Below are positions 18,056-27,591 of a stretch of 64,000 nt of DNA, piece after piece. Source of the DNA: Massilia sp. YIM B02443 (GTDB lineage Bacteria > Pseudomonadota > Gammaproteobacteria > Burkholderiales > Burkholderiaceae_D); NCBI RefSeq assembly GCF_030411955.1, contig NZ_JASNRA010000001.1, positions 310,001 to 374,000 of the forward strand, written 5' to 3'. The notes below the pieces were generated by a model. The model was not told where the DNA came from and made no database searches. It saw only the letters and a list, made by a program, of their open reading frames with translations. Position 1 is the stretch's first letter, and each line of letters begins with the position of its first letter. Made by a program: the position numbers and the translations under genes.

Positions 18056-18083
18056 TTGCGATCAGGACTCGTTCGGCTACACT
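18056..18083 (+). promoter_or_regulatory. Putative promoter of the PbpG-type endopeptidase gene
   Basis: TTGCGA (18056-18061), a 16-base spacer and TACACT (18078-18083), about 40 bases before the ATG at 18123. Confidence 0.5.
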
Positions 18084-18122
18084 CATCGAGTACCTCATCA
18101 GTTTGCGTCCAAGGGCTTTACC

Positions 18123-19292
18123 ATGTTTAAACTTGCTTTGGCTGCCATCGTTTCCGCACTGTTCGCCCTGGCGCCGGTCCATGCCGCCGGCGCAGGCGCA
18201 GGCGCTGCCGAGCAGGCACAACAGTCCAAGCCGAAGAAGGCTGCCAAGAAAACCGTCAAGCGCAAGACCGTGCGCAAGGCCAAGCGCGCCAAGCGCCAGG
18301 ACGTGGCCAAGGCCGACGACGACCGTCCGCGCATGGTGCGTCGTGTCAAGACCGTGCGCGGCAAGCGGGTGGTGACCTATGTGCCGGTGCGCCGCGCCGC
18401 CGTGGCCGGCGCCGCCGTTGCGGCTGCCGCTTACGCGCCGCGCAGCATGGGCGATATCGCCGGCCTGAACAAGACCGACGATCCATTGGCGCTGCGTTCC
18501 AACGTCGCCTTCGTCATTGACCAGAACAGTTCGGAAGTGCTGTTCGAAAAGAACGCCAACGTGGCGCTGCCGATCGCCTCGATCACCAAGCTGATGACCG
18601 GCGTGATCGTCACCGAAGCGAAGCAGGACCTGGACGAAGTGCTGCAGGTGACCGACGCCGACGTCGACCGCCACAAGTACAGCAGCTCGCGCCTGCCGGT
18701 GGGCGCGCGCATGACGCGCCGCGAACTGCTGCACATCACCCTGATGAGTTCGGAAAACCGCGCCGCCTCGGCGCTGGGCCGCAATTACCCGGGCGGCAAG
18801 GAGGCCTTCGTCGCCGCGATGAACGCCAAGGCCAAGGAGCTGGGCATGAACGACACCCGCTACGTCGATACCAGCGGCCTGTCGAGCCAGAACGTGTCGA
18901 GTGCACGCGACCTGGCCAAGCTGGTCACGGTGGCGCACCGCGAGCCGCTGCTGCGCGAATTCTCCACCACGCCGAAGTCGACCGTGAGCGCCAGCGGCCG
19001 CACCATGCACTACAACAACACCAACTACCTGGTGGCGCTGCCGGACTGGAACATCGGCCTGCAGAAGACCGGCTTCATCAACGAAGCGGGACGTTGCCTG
19101 GTGATGCAGGCCATGATCCATGGCCGCAACGTGGTGATGGTGTTCCTCGATTCGAAGGGCAAGATGTCGCGCACCGCCGACGCCGGCCGCATCCGGCGCT
19201 GGATCGAGGCGCTGCCCGACCGCATGGACGTGGACGCGGTGCGTACGCCGACCATCACGGCCAGCGCGCCGGCGGCGCCGGATTTGCATTGA
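18123..19292 (+). CDS. pbpG: D-alanyl-D-alanine endopeptidase (penicillin-binding protein 7/8 type)
   Basis: 389 residues, periplasmic. A signal peptide (1-22) is followed by a very basic Lys/Arg/Ala linker (about 35-100), then the S11 peptidase domain. The catalytic motifs are intact: SITK (153-156), the SxN-type motif SSEN, and QKTG. It cuts D-Ala-mDAP cross-links in murein. The long cationic linker, absent from E. coli PbpG (310 aa), may bind murein or anionic lipids (inference). Monocistronic; the plus-strand transcript meets iclR at the REP-like hairpin at 19328. Confidence 0.9.
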   Translation: MFKLALAAIVSALFALAPVHAAGAGAGAAEQAQQSKPKKAAKKTVKRKTVRKAKRAKRQDVAKADDDRPRMVRRVKTVRGKRVVTYVPVRRAAVAGAAVAAAAYAPRSMGDIAGLNKTDDPLALRSNVAFVIDQNSSEVLFEKNANVALPIASITKLMTGVIVTEAKQDLDEVLQVTDADVDRHKYSSSRLPVGARMTRRELLHITLMSSENRAASALGRNYPGGKEAFVAAMNAKAKELGMNDTRYVDTSGLSSQNVSSARDLAKLVTVAHREPLLREFSTTPKSTVSASGRTMHYNNTNYLVALPDWNIGLQKTGFINEAGRCLVMQAMIHGRNVVMVFLDSKGKMSRTADAGRIRRWIEALPDRMDVDAVRTPTITASAPAAPDLH

Positions 19293-19320
19293 TGTGATGT
19301 GCGCGCCCGGCGGCGCGGCC

Positions 19321-19350
19321 GTCCGGATGGACGGGGTGCCCGTCCACGCG
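19321..19350. repeat. REP-like class II hairpin between pbpG and the IclR gene
   Basis: TGGACGGG-GTG-CCCGTCCA, then CGCG (stem 19328-19346). The same motif with GTAGGG before it recurs at 34642-34670. It sits between two converging genes, 2 bases from the iclR stop. Confidence 0.65.
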
Positions 19351-19351
19351 T

Positions 19352-20137
19352 TCAGATCGCCGGTGTCGGTCGATACCCCAGCGTCGCCGAAATCTTCGCC
19401 GCCGTCTGCACCAGGTCTTCCACCCAGTCTTCCTGCAACCGGTCGGCCGGGGCCGAGATCGACAAGCCCGCCACCAGCTTGCCGCTGTCGTCCATGATCC
19501 CGGCCGCCATGCAGCGCACGCCCAGTTCCAGTTCCTCGTTGTCGCGCGCATAGCCGCGCGCGCGCACCAGGCTCAGCTCGCGCTCGAGGCGCGGCAGCTC
19601 GGTGATCGAGTTGCGCGTATGCCCGGCCAGGCCGGTGCGGGTCGAATACGCGCGGATCGCCTTGACGTCGTCCACCGACAAGAACAGCTTGCCGGTCGAG
19701 GTGAGATGGAGCGGCCCGCGGCCGCCGATCGCGCGCACCACCTGCATCCCGGAGCGTTCCGAGAAGGCGCGGTCGATGTAGACGATCTCGTCGCCCTGGC
19801 GCACCGACAGGTTGACCGTCTGCTGGGTCTTGCGGTGCAGGGCGCGCATCGCGTCCAGCGCCGCTTCGCGCACCGACAGCCGGCTCTTGACCACGTTGCC
19901 CAGTTCCAGCAGGCGCATGCCGAGGCGGTAGGTGCCCGGCTCGACGCGGTCGACGAAGCGCGTCACCACCATGTCGTTCAGGATCCGGTGCGCGGTCGAG
20001 GGATGCAGGCCCGAGACGCGCGACAATTCCTTGAGGCTGACCGGATCCGAATAGCTGGCCAGCGCATCGAGCAGGCCCATCATGCGTTCGATCACCTGGA
20101 TCGAGGTCTTGGCTGGAGTCGGCGTTTCCATTTTCAT
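19352..20137 (-). CDS. IclR-family transcriptional regulator
   Basis: 261 residues. N-terminal winged HTH (IQVIERMMGLLDALASY ... LKELSRVSGLHPSTAHRIL, about 10-70) and a C-terminal IclR effector domain (LHLTSTGKLFL, ARGYARDNEELELGVRCMAAGI). Binds a small carboxylate-like effector and controls catabolic genes; the target is unknown as no catabolic cluster is adjacent. Starts at 20137 (MKMET) or 20131 (MET) are both possible; in-frame codons further up have no ribosome site. Confidence 0.88.
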   Translation of the reverse strand: MKMETPTPAKTSIQVIERMMGLLDALASYSDPVSLKELSRVSGLHPSTAHRILNDMVVTRFVDRVEPGTYRLGMRLLELGNVVKSRLSVREAALDAMRALHRKTQQTVNLSVRQGDEIVYIDRAFSERSGMQVVRAIGGRGPLHLTSTGKLFLSVDDVKAIRAYSTRTGLAGHTRNSITELPRLERELSLVRARGYARDNEELELGVRCMAAGIMDDSGKLVAGLSISAPADRLQEDWVEDLVQTAAKISATLGYRPTPAI

Positions 20138-20308
20138 GATGTGGTTGGTGCAGTGCAGTAACGGTGCATCGTTTATACCATGATGTGAAACGGGGATGCA
20201 AACTCGCGCTCGTGGCAGGGCAGCGCGCAGTTGCATAATTTACGCAGATGCCACATGCTGATCCCGGACAGGTATGATGGTGTTCCAATATTTCCAAATG
20301 GGAACACG

Positions 20309-20695
20309 ATGGGACATCCGACCAGCGAATTCAAGACCCGCCGCGGCATCGACCGCATCGCCGCCGCTTGCCGTAATACCTGGGACGGCCTGGCCTGGGC
20401 CTGGCGCAGCGAGGCGGCATTCCGGCAAGAGGTGGTGGTGATTGCCATCGCTACGGTAGTGGCGCTGCTGCTGCCGGTGTCCGGATTCCAGAAGCTGGCG
20501 CTGATCGGCGTGCTGGGGCTGGTGCTGGTGGTCGAGCTGATCAACTCGGCGATCGAAGCCATCGTCGACCGCATTTCGCTCGAGCGCCATCCGCTGTCGA
20601 AGGCGGCCAAGGACATCGGCAGCGCCGCCGTGGCGATCACGCTGCTGATGGCCACTGCCACCTGGGCCGTCGTGCTGTACAACCGATTCGTGTGA
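20309..20695 (+). CDS. dgkA: Diacylglycerol kinase
   Basis: 128 residues, three membrane helices. Phosphorylates diacylglycerol to phosphatidic acid in the inner membrane, recycling lipid from osmoregulated glucan synthesis. The family signature ELINSAIEAIVDRIS is present (E and N ligands), as well as the N-terminal AWRSEAAFRQE. Size agrees with E. coli DgkA (122 aa). Start at 20309 (MGHPTSEFK); a TATGAT box lies at 20274. A 9-bp hairpin at 20696-20717 begins right after the stop codon but lacks a T-tract. Confidence 0.92.
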   Translation: MGHPTSEFKTRRGIDRIAAACRNTWDGLAWAWRSEAAFRQEVVVIAIATVVALLLPVSGFQKLALIGVLGLVLVVELINSAIEAIVDRISLERHPLSKAAKDIGSAAVAITLLMATATWAVVLYNRFV

Positions 20696-20749
20696 GCCTG
20701 CGCCGATTGGCGCAGGCCCACGCTTGATAAACCTAGCATGGAGAAGACT

Positions 20750-21388
20750 ATGACCTTACGCCTCGGCGACACCGCCCCCGATTTCGAGCAGGATTCCAGC
20801 ATCGGCAAGATCCGCTTCCACGAGTGGGCGGGCGATTCGTGGGTGGTGCTGTTCTCGCACCCGGCCGACTTCACCCCGGTCTGCACCACCGAACTGGGCC
20901 TGACTGCGAAGCTGAAGCCGGAGTTCGACAAGCGCAACGTGAAGGCGATCGCGCTGTCGGTCGATGCCGCCGAATCGCACCTGGGCTGGATCAAGGACAT
21001 CGAAGAGACCCAGCAGACCGTGGTCGGCTTCCCGATCGTGGCCGATGCCGACAAATCGGTCTCGCAGCTGTACGACATGATCCACCCGAACGCCTCGGCC
21101 ACCGCCACCGTGCGCTCGCTGTTCGTGATCGACCCGGCCAAGAAGGTGCGCCTGATCATCACCTACCCGATGAGCACCGGCCGCAACTTCGACGAAGTGC
21201 TGCGCGTGATCGACGCCCTGCAGCTGACCGACGGCTACACCGTGGCCACCCCGGGCAACTGGAAGGATGGCGACCCGGTCATCATTCCGCTGACCGTGAC
21301 CGATCCGGAAGTGATCAAGCAGAAGTATCCGAAAGGCTACGAGGCGCCCAAGCCTTACCTGCGCCTGACGCCGCAGCCGAACAAGTAA
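20750..21388 (+). CDS. 1-Cys peroxiredoxin (Prx6 family)
   Basis: 212 residues. Reduces H2O2 and organic hydroperoxides. The peroxidatic Cys is C45 in HPADFTPVCTTE. The C-terminal AhpC-TSA_C domain (WKDGDPVIIPLTV ... EAPKPYLRLT) and lack of a resolving Cys at the usual site fit the Prx6/LsfA group. GGAGAAG lies before the ATG at 20750. It is a single gene, followed by a REP element. Confidence 0.93.
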   Translation: MTLRLGDTAPDFEQDSSIGKIRFHEWAGDSWVVLFSHPADFTPVCTTELGLTAKLKPEFDKRNVKAIALSVDAAESHLGWIKDIEETQQTVVGFPIVADADKSVSQLYDMIHPNASATATVRSLFVIDPAKKVRLIITYPMSTGRNFDEVLRVIDALQLTDGYTVATPGNWKDGDPVIIPLTVTDPEVIKQKYPKGYEAPKPYLRLTPQPNK

Positions 21389-21416
21389 GCGTGTTTTGGG
21401 ATACTCCCCGGTATCC

Positions 21417-21541
21417 GTAGGGTTGGCGGCTTCGCCGCCGACGCGGTGGTAGTTAGCAGCCAGATCATCCGGCACGAGATCGGAGCCGATCGCAATCACC
21501 GCGTCGGCGGCGGAGCGCGGGGCCGCCGAGGCCAACCCCAT
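21417..21541. repeat. REP/BIME class I, copy 3 (short end left, long end right)
   Basis: Begins GTAGGGTTGGCGGC and ends in a decayed GCCAACCCCATA instead of GCCAACCCTAC. Same end order as copy 1 but with the core inverted relative to it. Lies 28 bases after the peroxiredoxin stop. Confidence 0.85.
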
Positions 21542-21647
21542 AATTCCCCCGCCGCGTACGAATTTCTCTGCATAAGCAAATGAGGAAGCTGTCGTTTGTG
21601 AAACGGCCGCGCCCGGCTTACCCTGTTCCCGAGTTTGAGGAGCAGAC

Positions 21648-22421
21648 GTGTCGCCGACATATGTAATCGCAGGATTCGCAGTAGGTTTGCTGGTAGGGAT
21701 GACGGGAGTAGGGGGCGGCTCGCTGATGACGCCGCTGTTGACGCTGCTGTTCGGCGTCTCGCCCTCGGTTGCCGTCGGCACCGACCTGGCCTTCGCCGCC
21801 ATCACCAAGAGCGCCGGCACCATCACCCACCGCTTCACCCGCACCGTCCAGTGGCCGATCGTCGGGCGCCTGTGCCTGGGCGCGCTGCCGGCCGCCGTGC
21901 TGGCCGCCATTGCGCTCAACCGCTTCGGCGCCCTGAGCCATGACCTCGGCCAGCTGATCCGCTACACGATCGCCGTCTCGGTGATGCTGACCGTGGTGGC
22001 GTTGCTGTTCCGGCGTCGCATGCTGGCCTGGATCAACGCCCATCCCGAACGCCAGCTGCAGGGCCGCAGCCTGGCCGCCGCCACCATCGTCTCGGGCGCC
22101 GTGCTCGGCGTGCTGGTGACGGTGTCCTCGATCGGCGCCGGCGCCATCGGCGCCACGCTGCTGGTGTTCCTGTATCCGCGCTTGAGCCCGGCCGAAGTGG
22201 CCGGCACCGACATCGCCTACGCGGTGCCGCTGACCGCCATCGCCGCCCTCGGCCACTGGTGGCTGGGCTCGATCGACTGGATGCTGCTGCTGACGCTGCT
22301 GGTCGGTTCGCTCCCCGGCATCACCCTGGGCGCCATGCTGGCGCGCAAGGTGCCGGAGCGCTTCCTGCGCGGCCTGCTGGCCATGACCCTGACCGGCGTC
22401 GCTTTCAAGCTGGTGACTTGA
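21648..22421 (+). CDS. TauE/SafE-family anion permease (sulfite/organosulfonate exporter type)
   Basis: 257 residues, about 8 membrane helices with the two internally repeated TauE blocks (GMTGVGGGSLMTPLLTLLFG and SIGAGAIGATLLVFLYP). The start is a GTG with GAGGAGCAGAC upstream. Members move sulfite, sulfoacetate or related anions. The neighbouring cysTWA operon on the same strand makes a sulfur role plausible, although 122 bases and a separate regulatory region intervene. Confidence 0.85.
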   Translation: MSPTYVIAGFAVGLLVGMTGVGGGSLMTPLLTLLFGVSPSVAVGTDLAFAAITKSAGTITHRFTRTVQWPIVGRLCLGALPAAVLAAIALNRFGALSHDLGQLIRYTIAVSVMLTVVALLFRRRMLAWINAHPERQLQGRSLAAATIVSGAVLGVLVTVSSIGAGAIGATLLVFLYPRLSPAEVAGTDIAYAVPLTAIAALGHWWLGSIDWMLLLTLLVGSLPGITLGAMLARKVPERFLRGLLAMTLTGVAFKLVT

Positions 22422-22504
22422 CGCCAGCAACCGGCGGTCAAATAGCATTTGGTGTCTATACAAATAAGTATTCTTTCGTTTGCTTTATGAACATCGCGTG
22501 AGAG

Positions 22505-22546
22505 CATGCGAGTCCGTTAGAAGAATTTGTAATAAGGACTCGCATG
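22505..22546 (+). promoter_or_regulatory. 11-bp hairpin enclosing the cysT ribosome-binding site and start codon
   Basis: CATGCGAGTCC (22505-22515) pairs perfectly with GGACTCGCATG (22536-22546) around a 20-base AU-rich loop. The 3' arm holds part of the AAGGA ribosome site and the ATG of cysT (22544-22546). In the mRNA this would block initiation unless opened by protein, RNA, temperature or coupled translation. Confidence 0.7.
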
Positions 22547-23419
22547 ACATCGCTTGCAATGCCGGGCACGACGCCAGCGCATCCCAGGCCGGGCAAGCGG
22601 CCGGGCCGGGTGATTCCCGGCTTTGGCCTCTCGCTCGGCTTCACGCTGTTCTACCTGGCGCTGATCGTCCTGATCCCGCTGTCGGCGGTATTCCTGAATA
22701 CCTTCAACCTGACCTGGGAAGGATTCTGGAGCGCGGTCACGTCCGAGCGCGTGGTGGCGTCCTATCGCCTGAGCTTCGGCGCTTCTTTCATCGCCGCCCT
22801 GATCAACGTCGTGTTCGGCGGCATCGTGGCCTGGGTGCTGGTGCGCTATCAATTCCCCGGCAAGCGCTTCATCGACGCCCTGGTCGACCTGCCGTTCGCG
22901 CTGCCGACCGCAGTGGCCGGCATCACGCTCACATCCCTGTATTCGCACAATGGCTGGATCGGCCAGTACCTCGCCGACCTCGGCATCAAGGTGGCGTTCA
23001 CGCCGCTGGGCATCGTGGTGGCGCTGACCTTCATCGGCCTGCCGTTCGTGGTGCGCACGGTGCAGCCGGTGCTGGAGGAAGCCGAGCGCGAACTGGAAGA
23101 AGCGGCGGCCAGCCTGGGCGCCTCGCCGCTGCAGACCTTCATCCGCGTGGTGCTGCCGTCGATCACGCCGGCGCTGCTGACCGGTTTCGCGCTGGCGTTC
23201 GCGCGCGCCACCGGCGAATACGGTTCGGTGATCTTCATTGCCGGCAATCTGCCGCTGGTGTCCGAGATCACGCCGCTGCTGATCATCTCCAAGCTGGAGC
23301 AGTACGACTACGCCGGCGCGACCGCGATCGCGGTGGTGATGCTGGTGTTCTCGTTCATCCTGCTGCTGACGATTAACCTGCTGCAGGCGTGGACGCGCAA
23401 ACGGGCGGGCAAGGCATGA
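22544..23419 (+). CDS. cysT: Sulfate/thiosulfate ABC transporter permease CysT (CysU)
   Basis: 291 residues, six membrane helices. Shows the sulfate-permease features: [19 protein letters not shown] and the EAA loop [15 protein letters not shown]...[10 protein letters not shown] with [11 protein letters not shown]. It forms the channel with CysW for uptake of sulfate for cysteine synthesis. Start codon and ribosome site lie in a perfect hairpin. Its stop overlaps the cysW start (ATGA). Confidence 0.94.
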   Translation: MTSLAMPGTTPAHPRPGKRPGRVIPGFGLSLGFTLFYLALIVLIPLSAVFLNTFNLTWEGFWSAVTSERVVASYRLSFGASFIAALINVVFGGIVAWVLVRYQFPGKRFIDALVDLPFALPTAVAGITLTSLYSHNGWIGQYLADLGIKVAFTPLGIVVALTFIGLPFVVRTVQPVLEEAERELEEAAASLGASPLQTFIRVVLPSITPALLTGFALAFARATGEYGSVIFIAGNLPLVSEITPLLIISKLEQYDYAGATAIAVVMLVFSFILLLTINLLQAWTRKRAGKA

Positions 23420-24324
23420 GCGCCGTGTTGAACGACAAGGCGCTGCCGCGCCAGACTGCCGCGCCGGCCCGCCGCGTGGTCACCAATTCGCTCGAGCCGC
23501 GCTGGGTGCGCTATGCGCTGATCACGGTCGCGCTGCTGTTCCTGGCCCTGTTCCTGTTCGTGCCGCTGGTAGCGGTGTTCGCCGAAGCGCTGAAAAAAGG
23601 CTGGGAGGTTTACGTCGAAGCGATTATCGACCCCGACGCTATTTCAGCCATCAAGCTGACCCTGATCGCGGCCGCGATCTCGGTGCCGCTGAACCTGGTG
23701 TTCGGCGTGGCGGCGGCGTGGGCCATCGCCAAGTTCGAATTCAAGGGCAAGAGCATTCTTCTCACGCTGATCGACCTGCCGTTCTCGGTCTCGCCCGTGA
23801 TCGCGGGCCTGATGTACGTGCTGCTGTTCGGCGTCGAAGGCTGGTTCGGCCCGTGGCTGGCGGAGCATGACATCAAGATCCTGTTCGCGGTGCCGGGCAT
23901 CGTGCTGGCCACCGTGTTCATCACCTTCCCGTTCGTGGCGCGCGAGCTGATTCCGCTGATGCAGCAGCAGGGCACCGAAGAAGAGGAAGCCGCGCTGGTG
24001 CTGGGCGCCTCTGGCTGGTCGACCTTCTGGCGCGTGACGCTCCCGAACATCAAGTGGGGCCTGCTGTATGGCGTGATCCTGTGTAACGCCCGCGCCATGG
24101 GCGAGTTCGGCGCGGTGTCGGTGGTCTCGGGCCACATCCGCGGCGAGACCAATACCATGCCGCTGCAGGTCGAGATCCTCTACAACGAATACAACTTCAC
24201 GGCCGCGTTCGCGATCGCGTCGCTGCTGGCGCTGCTCGCGCTGGTGACGCTGGCCATCAAGTCCTTTATCGAATGGCGTCTGCACGCGGCTCGCAAGGCC
24301 TCGACCGACACGCCAACGCATTAA
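23416..24324 (+). CDS. cysW: Sulfate/thiosulfate ABC transporter permease CysW
   Basis: 302 residues. Six membrane helices, [20 protein letters not shown] and the EAA loop [31 protein letters not shown], with [21 protein letters not shown] typical of CysW. Overlaps cysT by four bases; cysA follows after 16 bases. Confidence 0.94.
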   Translation: MSAVLNDKALPRQTAAPARRVVTNSLEPRWVRYALITVALLFLALFLFVPLVAVFAEALKKGWEVYVEAIIDPDAISAIKLTLIAAAISVPLNLVFGVAAAWAIAKFEFKGKSILLTLIDLPFSVSPVIAGLMYVLLFGVEGWFGPWLAEHDIKILFAVPGIVLATVFITFPFVARELIPLMQQQGTEEEEAALVLGASGWSTFWRVTLPNIKWGLLYGVILCNARAMGEFGAVSVVSGHIRGETNTMPLQVEILYNEYNFTAAFAIASLLALLALVTLAIKSFIEWRLHAARKASTDTPTH

Positions 24325-24340
24325 TCCGGAGCCAAGTCGA

Positions 24341-25414
24341 ATGACGATCGAAGTCCAACACATCCGCAAGCAGTTCGGCCAGTTCACCGCGCTCGACGAC
24401 GTCTCACTGCAGTTCCCGGATGGCGAACTGACCGCGCTGCTGGGCCCTTCGGGCTGCGGCAAGACCACGCTGCTGCGCATCATCGCCGGCCTCGAACACC
24501 CGGATTCGGGCGCGGTGCTGCTCGACGGCCAGGATTCCTCGCACCGCCATGTGCGCGAGCGCCAGGTCGGCTTCGTGTTCCAGCACTACGCGCTGTTCAA
24601 GCACATGACCGTGTTCGAGAACGTCGCTTTTGGTTTGCGCGTGAAGCCGCGCAAGGAGCGTCCGAGCGAAGACCAGATCCGCGCCAAGGTCAAGCAACTG
24701 CTTGAACTCGTCCAGCTGGACTGGATCGCCGACCGCTATCCGCCGCAACTGTCCGGCGGCCAGCGCCAGCGCATCGCCCTGGCGCGCGCCCTGGCCGTGG
24801 AGCCGCGCGTGCTGCTGCTCGACGAACCGTTCGGCGCGCTCGACGCCAAGGTGCGCAAGGAACTGCGGCGCTGGCTGCGCCGCCTGCACGACGAGCTGCA
24901 CGTGACCTCGATCTTCGTCACCCACGACCAGGAAGAAGCGCTGGAAGTGGCCGACCAGGTGGTCCTGATGAACAAGGGCCGCGTCGAGCAGCTGGGCAGC
25001 CCGGACGCGGTGTACAACCAGCCGGCGTCGCCGTTCGTGTACGGCTTCCTGGGCAACGTCAACCTGTTCCACGGCCGCGTCAACGACGGCGTGCTGGCCA
25101 GCGGCGATGCCTCGTTCCAGGCGCCGCAACTGGCCGGCGTGGTTGATGGCGCCGGCATCGGCTACGTGCGCCCGCACGACCTGGACGTGGAACGCTACAC
25201 GGCCGGCGCCGACGGCGTGGTGGCCAGGCTGCGCCGCGCGCACGCAATCGGGCCGCTGGCCCAGCTCGACCTGGAGCGTGCCGACAACGGGCAGCTGATC
25301 GAAGCGGTGCTGCCGAACGAGCGCTTCGCCAGCCTGGGCCTGAAAGAGGGCGAGACGCTGGTGGTGCGTCCGCGCCGCATCGAAGTGTTCGTCGACGAAG
25401 GAACCAATATATGA
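24341..25414 (+). CDS. cysA: Sulfate/thiosulfate ABC transporter ATPase CysA
   Basis: 357 residues. Walker [11 protein letters not shown]-loop VFQHYALF, signature [15 protein letters not shown], Walker [12 protein letters not shown] and H-loop THDQEEALE. The C-terminal TOBE-like domain (about 240-357) includes [12 protein letters not shown], typical of CysA. Its stop overlaps the start of the CysB-like regulator (ATGA), so transporter and regulator are translationally coupled. Confidence 0.95.
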   Translation: MTIEVQHIRKQFGQFTALDDVSLQFPDGELTALLGPSGCGKTTLLRIIAGLEHPDSGAVLLDGQDSSHRHVRERQVGFVFQHYALFKHMTVFENVAFGLRVKPRKERPSEDQIRAKVKQLLELVQLDWIADRYPPQLSGGQRQRIALARALAVEPRVLLLDEPFGALDAKVRKELRRWLRRLHDELHVTSIFVTHDQEEALEVADQVVLMNKGRVEQLGSPDAVYNQPASPFVYGFLGNVNLFHGRVNDGVLASGDASFQAPQLAGVVDGAGIGYVRPHDLDVERYTAGADGVVARLRRAHAIGPLAQLDLERADNGQLIEAVLPNERFASLGLKEGETLVVRPRRIEVFVDEGTNI

Positions 25415-26337
25415 ACTTCCAGCAGCTGCGCTCCGTGCGCGAAGCGGCCCGGCGCGATTTCAACCTGACCGAGGTGGCCAATGCCCTGTTCACGTCGCAG
25501 CCTGGCGTGTCGCGCCAGATCCGCGAGCTCGAAGACGAGCTGGGGGTGGTGATCTTCGAGCGTAACGGGAAACGGCTCACCGGCCTGACGCCGCCGGGCA
25601 AGGGCATCCTGCGCATCGTCGAGAAGCTGCTGGTGGAAGCCGAGAACCTGCAGCAGGCCAGCCGCGAGTATGCGGCCCAGGACAGCGGCACGCTGACCAT
25701 CGCCGTGACCCACACCCAGGCGCGCTACGCGCTGCCGCAGGTGGTGCAGTCGTTCCGCCAGGCCTTCCCGGAAGTGCGCATCGCCCTGCAGCAAAGCGCG
25801 CCGGAACACATCGCGGAGTGGGTTTCCTCGGGCAAGGCCGACATCGGCATCGCCACCGAAGGCCTGTCGGCGTTTCCCGACCTGGTGTCTTTCCCGTGCT
25901 ACCGCTGGAGCCACCTGGTGGTGGCGCCGGAAGGGCATCCGATTTTTTCAGGCGGCTCGCCGCTGCGGCTGGAAGACCTGGCCGAGCATCCGTTGATCAC
26001 GTATGACGTCGGCTTCACCGGGCGCAGCCACATCGACGCCGCGTTCGTGGAAGCAGGGCTGGCGCCGGACATCGTGCTCACGGCGATGGATTCGGACGTG
26101 ATCAAGCAGTACGTGTCGCTCGGGATGGGCGTGGGGATCGTGGCGTCGATGGCGTTCGATCATGGGCGCGATAAAGGATTACGAGCCATGGAGGCGTCGC
26201 ACCTGTTTGCGCAGAACGTGACGCGCCTTGCCGTGCGGCGCGGGACCTATCTGCGCGCGTATGCGTTTCACTTCATCGAGCGCTTTGCGCAGGGGTATAC
26301 GCGGGCGGATATCGAGAAGGCGATTGCGACGGAGTAG
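25411..26337 (+). CDS. cysB: CysB-family LysR-type regulator
   Basis: 308 residues. Winged [39 protein letters not shown] (1-40) is the CysB/Cbl signature; the effector domain has [14 protein letters not shown] and [17 protein letters not shown], which bind N-acetylserine or sulfate-related ligands in CysB/Cbl. It is the last gene of cysTWA and probably activates the operon in sulfur limitation, an autoregulated arrangement. Cbl is the alternative name; the family call is firm. Confidence 0.9.
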   Translation: MNFQQLRSVREAARRDFNLTEVANALFTSQPGVSRQIRELEDELGVVIFERNGKRLTGLTPPGKGILRIVEKLLVEAENLQQASREYAAQDSGTLTIAVTHTQARYALPQVVQSFRQAFPEVRIALQQSAPEHIAEWVSSGKADIGIATEGLSAFPDLVSFPCYRWSHLVVAPEGHPIFSGGSPLRLEDLAEHPLITYDVGFTGRSHIDAAFVEAGLAPDIVLTAMDSDVIKQYVSLGMGVGIVASMAFDHGRDKGLRAMEASHLFAQNVTRLAVRRGTYLRAYAFHFIERFAQGYTRADIEKAIATE

Positions 26338-26380
26338 GGGGCTGGTTGCCGGTTGAAGGTCGAGTCGCGGGCTGCGGTGT

Positions 26381-26520
26381 GAACTTGGGTCCCCGCCTTC
26401 GCGGGGACGACGGTCTTAAAAGTAGTGGTGCATGCAGCTTTACAGGTCGGATACTGTTAGCGTAAGACCCTACCGTTAACTTTAAAACCGTCGTCCCCGC
26501 GAAGGCGGGGACCCAAGTTC
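26381..26520. repeat. MITE-like element with perfect 34-bp terminal inverted repeats (class III)
   Basis: Left arm 26381-26414 begins GAACTTGGGTCCCCGCC; right arm 26487-26520 is its exact reverse complement. Each arm itself holds a small palindrome CCCCGC-CTTC-GCGGGG. The 72-bp centre has no ORF. A partial copy of the right arm lies at 35800-35835. Confidence 0.85.
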
Positions 26521-26542
26521 GATCCGTCGTCACTATCCCGAA

Positions 26543-27589
26543 TCACTGCCCGGGGTTTGTGTAGCGCGCGTGGATCTCGTCGATCCGCTTCATGACCTCG
26601 ACCGGCAGCACCGTCTCGACCGCATCGATGTTTTCCTTCAGCTGCGCCAGCGTGGTCGCCCCGATGATGGTCGACCCCACGAACCAGCGCGAATAGCACC
26701 ACGCCAGCGCCATCTGCGCAGGACTCATGCCGTTCTCGCGCGCCAGCGCCGCATACTCGCGCGTCGCGTCCAGCACCGCTGGCCGCAGGTAGCGCGGGCT
26801 CCAGGTCGGCGGATAGATCGACAGGCGCCCGACCGCTTTCGGATCGTCGATATACTTCGCGCTTAATTGCCCGAACGCCAGCGGGCTGTAGGCCAGCAGG
26901 CTGACCTCTTCGCGGAAGCACACCTCGTCCAGCAGCGTGGTTTCGAACGCGCGCGCCGTCAGGTTGTACAGGTTCTGGATGGTGGCGATGCGCGGCAGGC
27001 CCTTCATCTCGGCCTGCTTGATGTACTCGCACACGCCCCACGGGCTTTCGTTCGAGACGCCGATGTGGCGGATCTTGCCTTCCTTGATCAACTCGCCCAG
27101 CACCGCCAGCGTGTCCTCGATCGGCACGCCGTTGCGTTCTTTTCTCGGATCGAACTGGTTGGCGCCGAAGATCGGCACGTTGCGGCTCGGCCAGTGCAGC
27201 TGGTACAGGTCGATGTAGTCGGTCTGCAGGCGCTGCAAGCTGGCGTCGACCGCGGCGCGGATATTGGCCGCGTCCAGATTGTGCTTGCCGCCGCGGATCC
27301 AGGTCTGGTTGGCGTTGGGGCCGGCGGCCTTGGTCGCCAGCACGATGCGCTCGCGCGCGCCGGATTTCCTGAGCCACGAACCGATGAAGCGTTCGGTCGA
27401 TCCCTGCGTGGCGGCGCTGGGCGGCACCGGATACATCTCGGCGGTGTCGATGAAGTTGATGCCGCGCTCGAGCGCGTAATCGAGCTGGCTGTGGGCATCC
27501 GCTTCGGTGTTCTGCTCGCCGAAGGTCATCGTGCCCAGGCAGACCTTGGTCACCGCCAGGTCGGTGCGTCCCAGTTTGACGTGTTCCAT
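26543..27589 (-). CDS. tas: Aldo/keto reductase (Tas family)
   Basis: 348 residues, TIM barrel. NADPH-dependent carbonyl reductase: FIDTAEMYPVPP holds the catalytic Asp and Tyr, VLATKAAGP the Lys, and LYQLHWPSR the His, in the standard D-Y-K-H tetrad order. The opening MEHVKLGRTDLAVTKVCLGTMTFGEQN matches Tas of E. coli (346 aa). The ATG lies 2 bases after the pyrD stop, so it is the last gene of the NUDIX-aat-bpt-pyrD run. Physiological substrate unknown. Confidence 0.9.
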   Translation of the reverse strand: MEHVKLGRTDLAVTKVCLGTMTFGEQNTEADAHSQLDYALERGINFIDTAEMYPVPPSAATQGSTERFIGSWLRKSGARERIVLATKAAGPNANQTWIRGGKHNLDAANIRAAVDASLQRLQTDYIDLYQLHWPSRNVPIFGANQFDPRKERNGVPIEDTLAVLGELIKEGKIRHIGVSNESPWGVCEYIKQAEMKGLPRIATIQNLYNLTARAFETTLLDEVCFREEVSLLAYSPLAFGQLSAKYIDDPKAVGRLSIYPPTWSPRYLRPAVLDATREYAALARENGMSPAQMALAWCYSRWFVGSTIIGATTLAQLKENIDAVETVLPVEVMKRIDEIHARYTNPGQ

Positions 27590-27591
27590 GT

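Noticed and set aside
17985..20297. 770-residue minus-strand frame across pbpG and iclR
   Set aside because: It crosses two well-supported genes in the wrong frame and has no recognisable motif.
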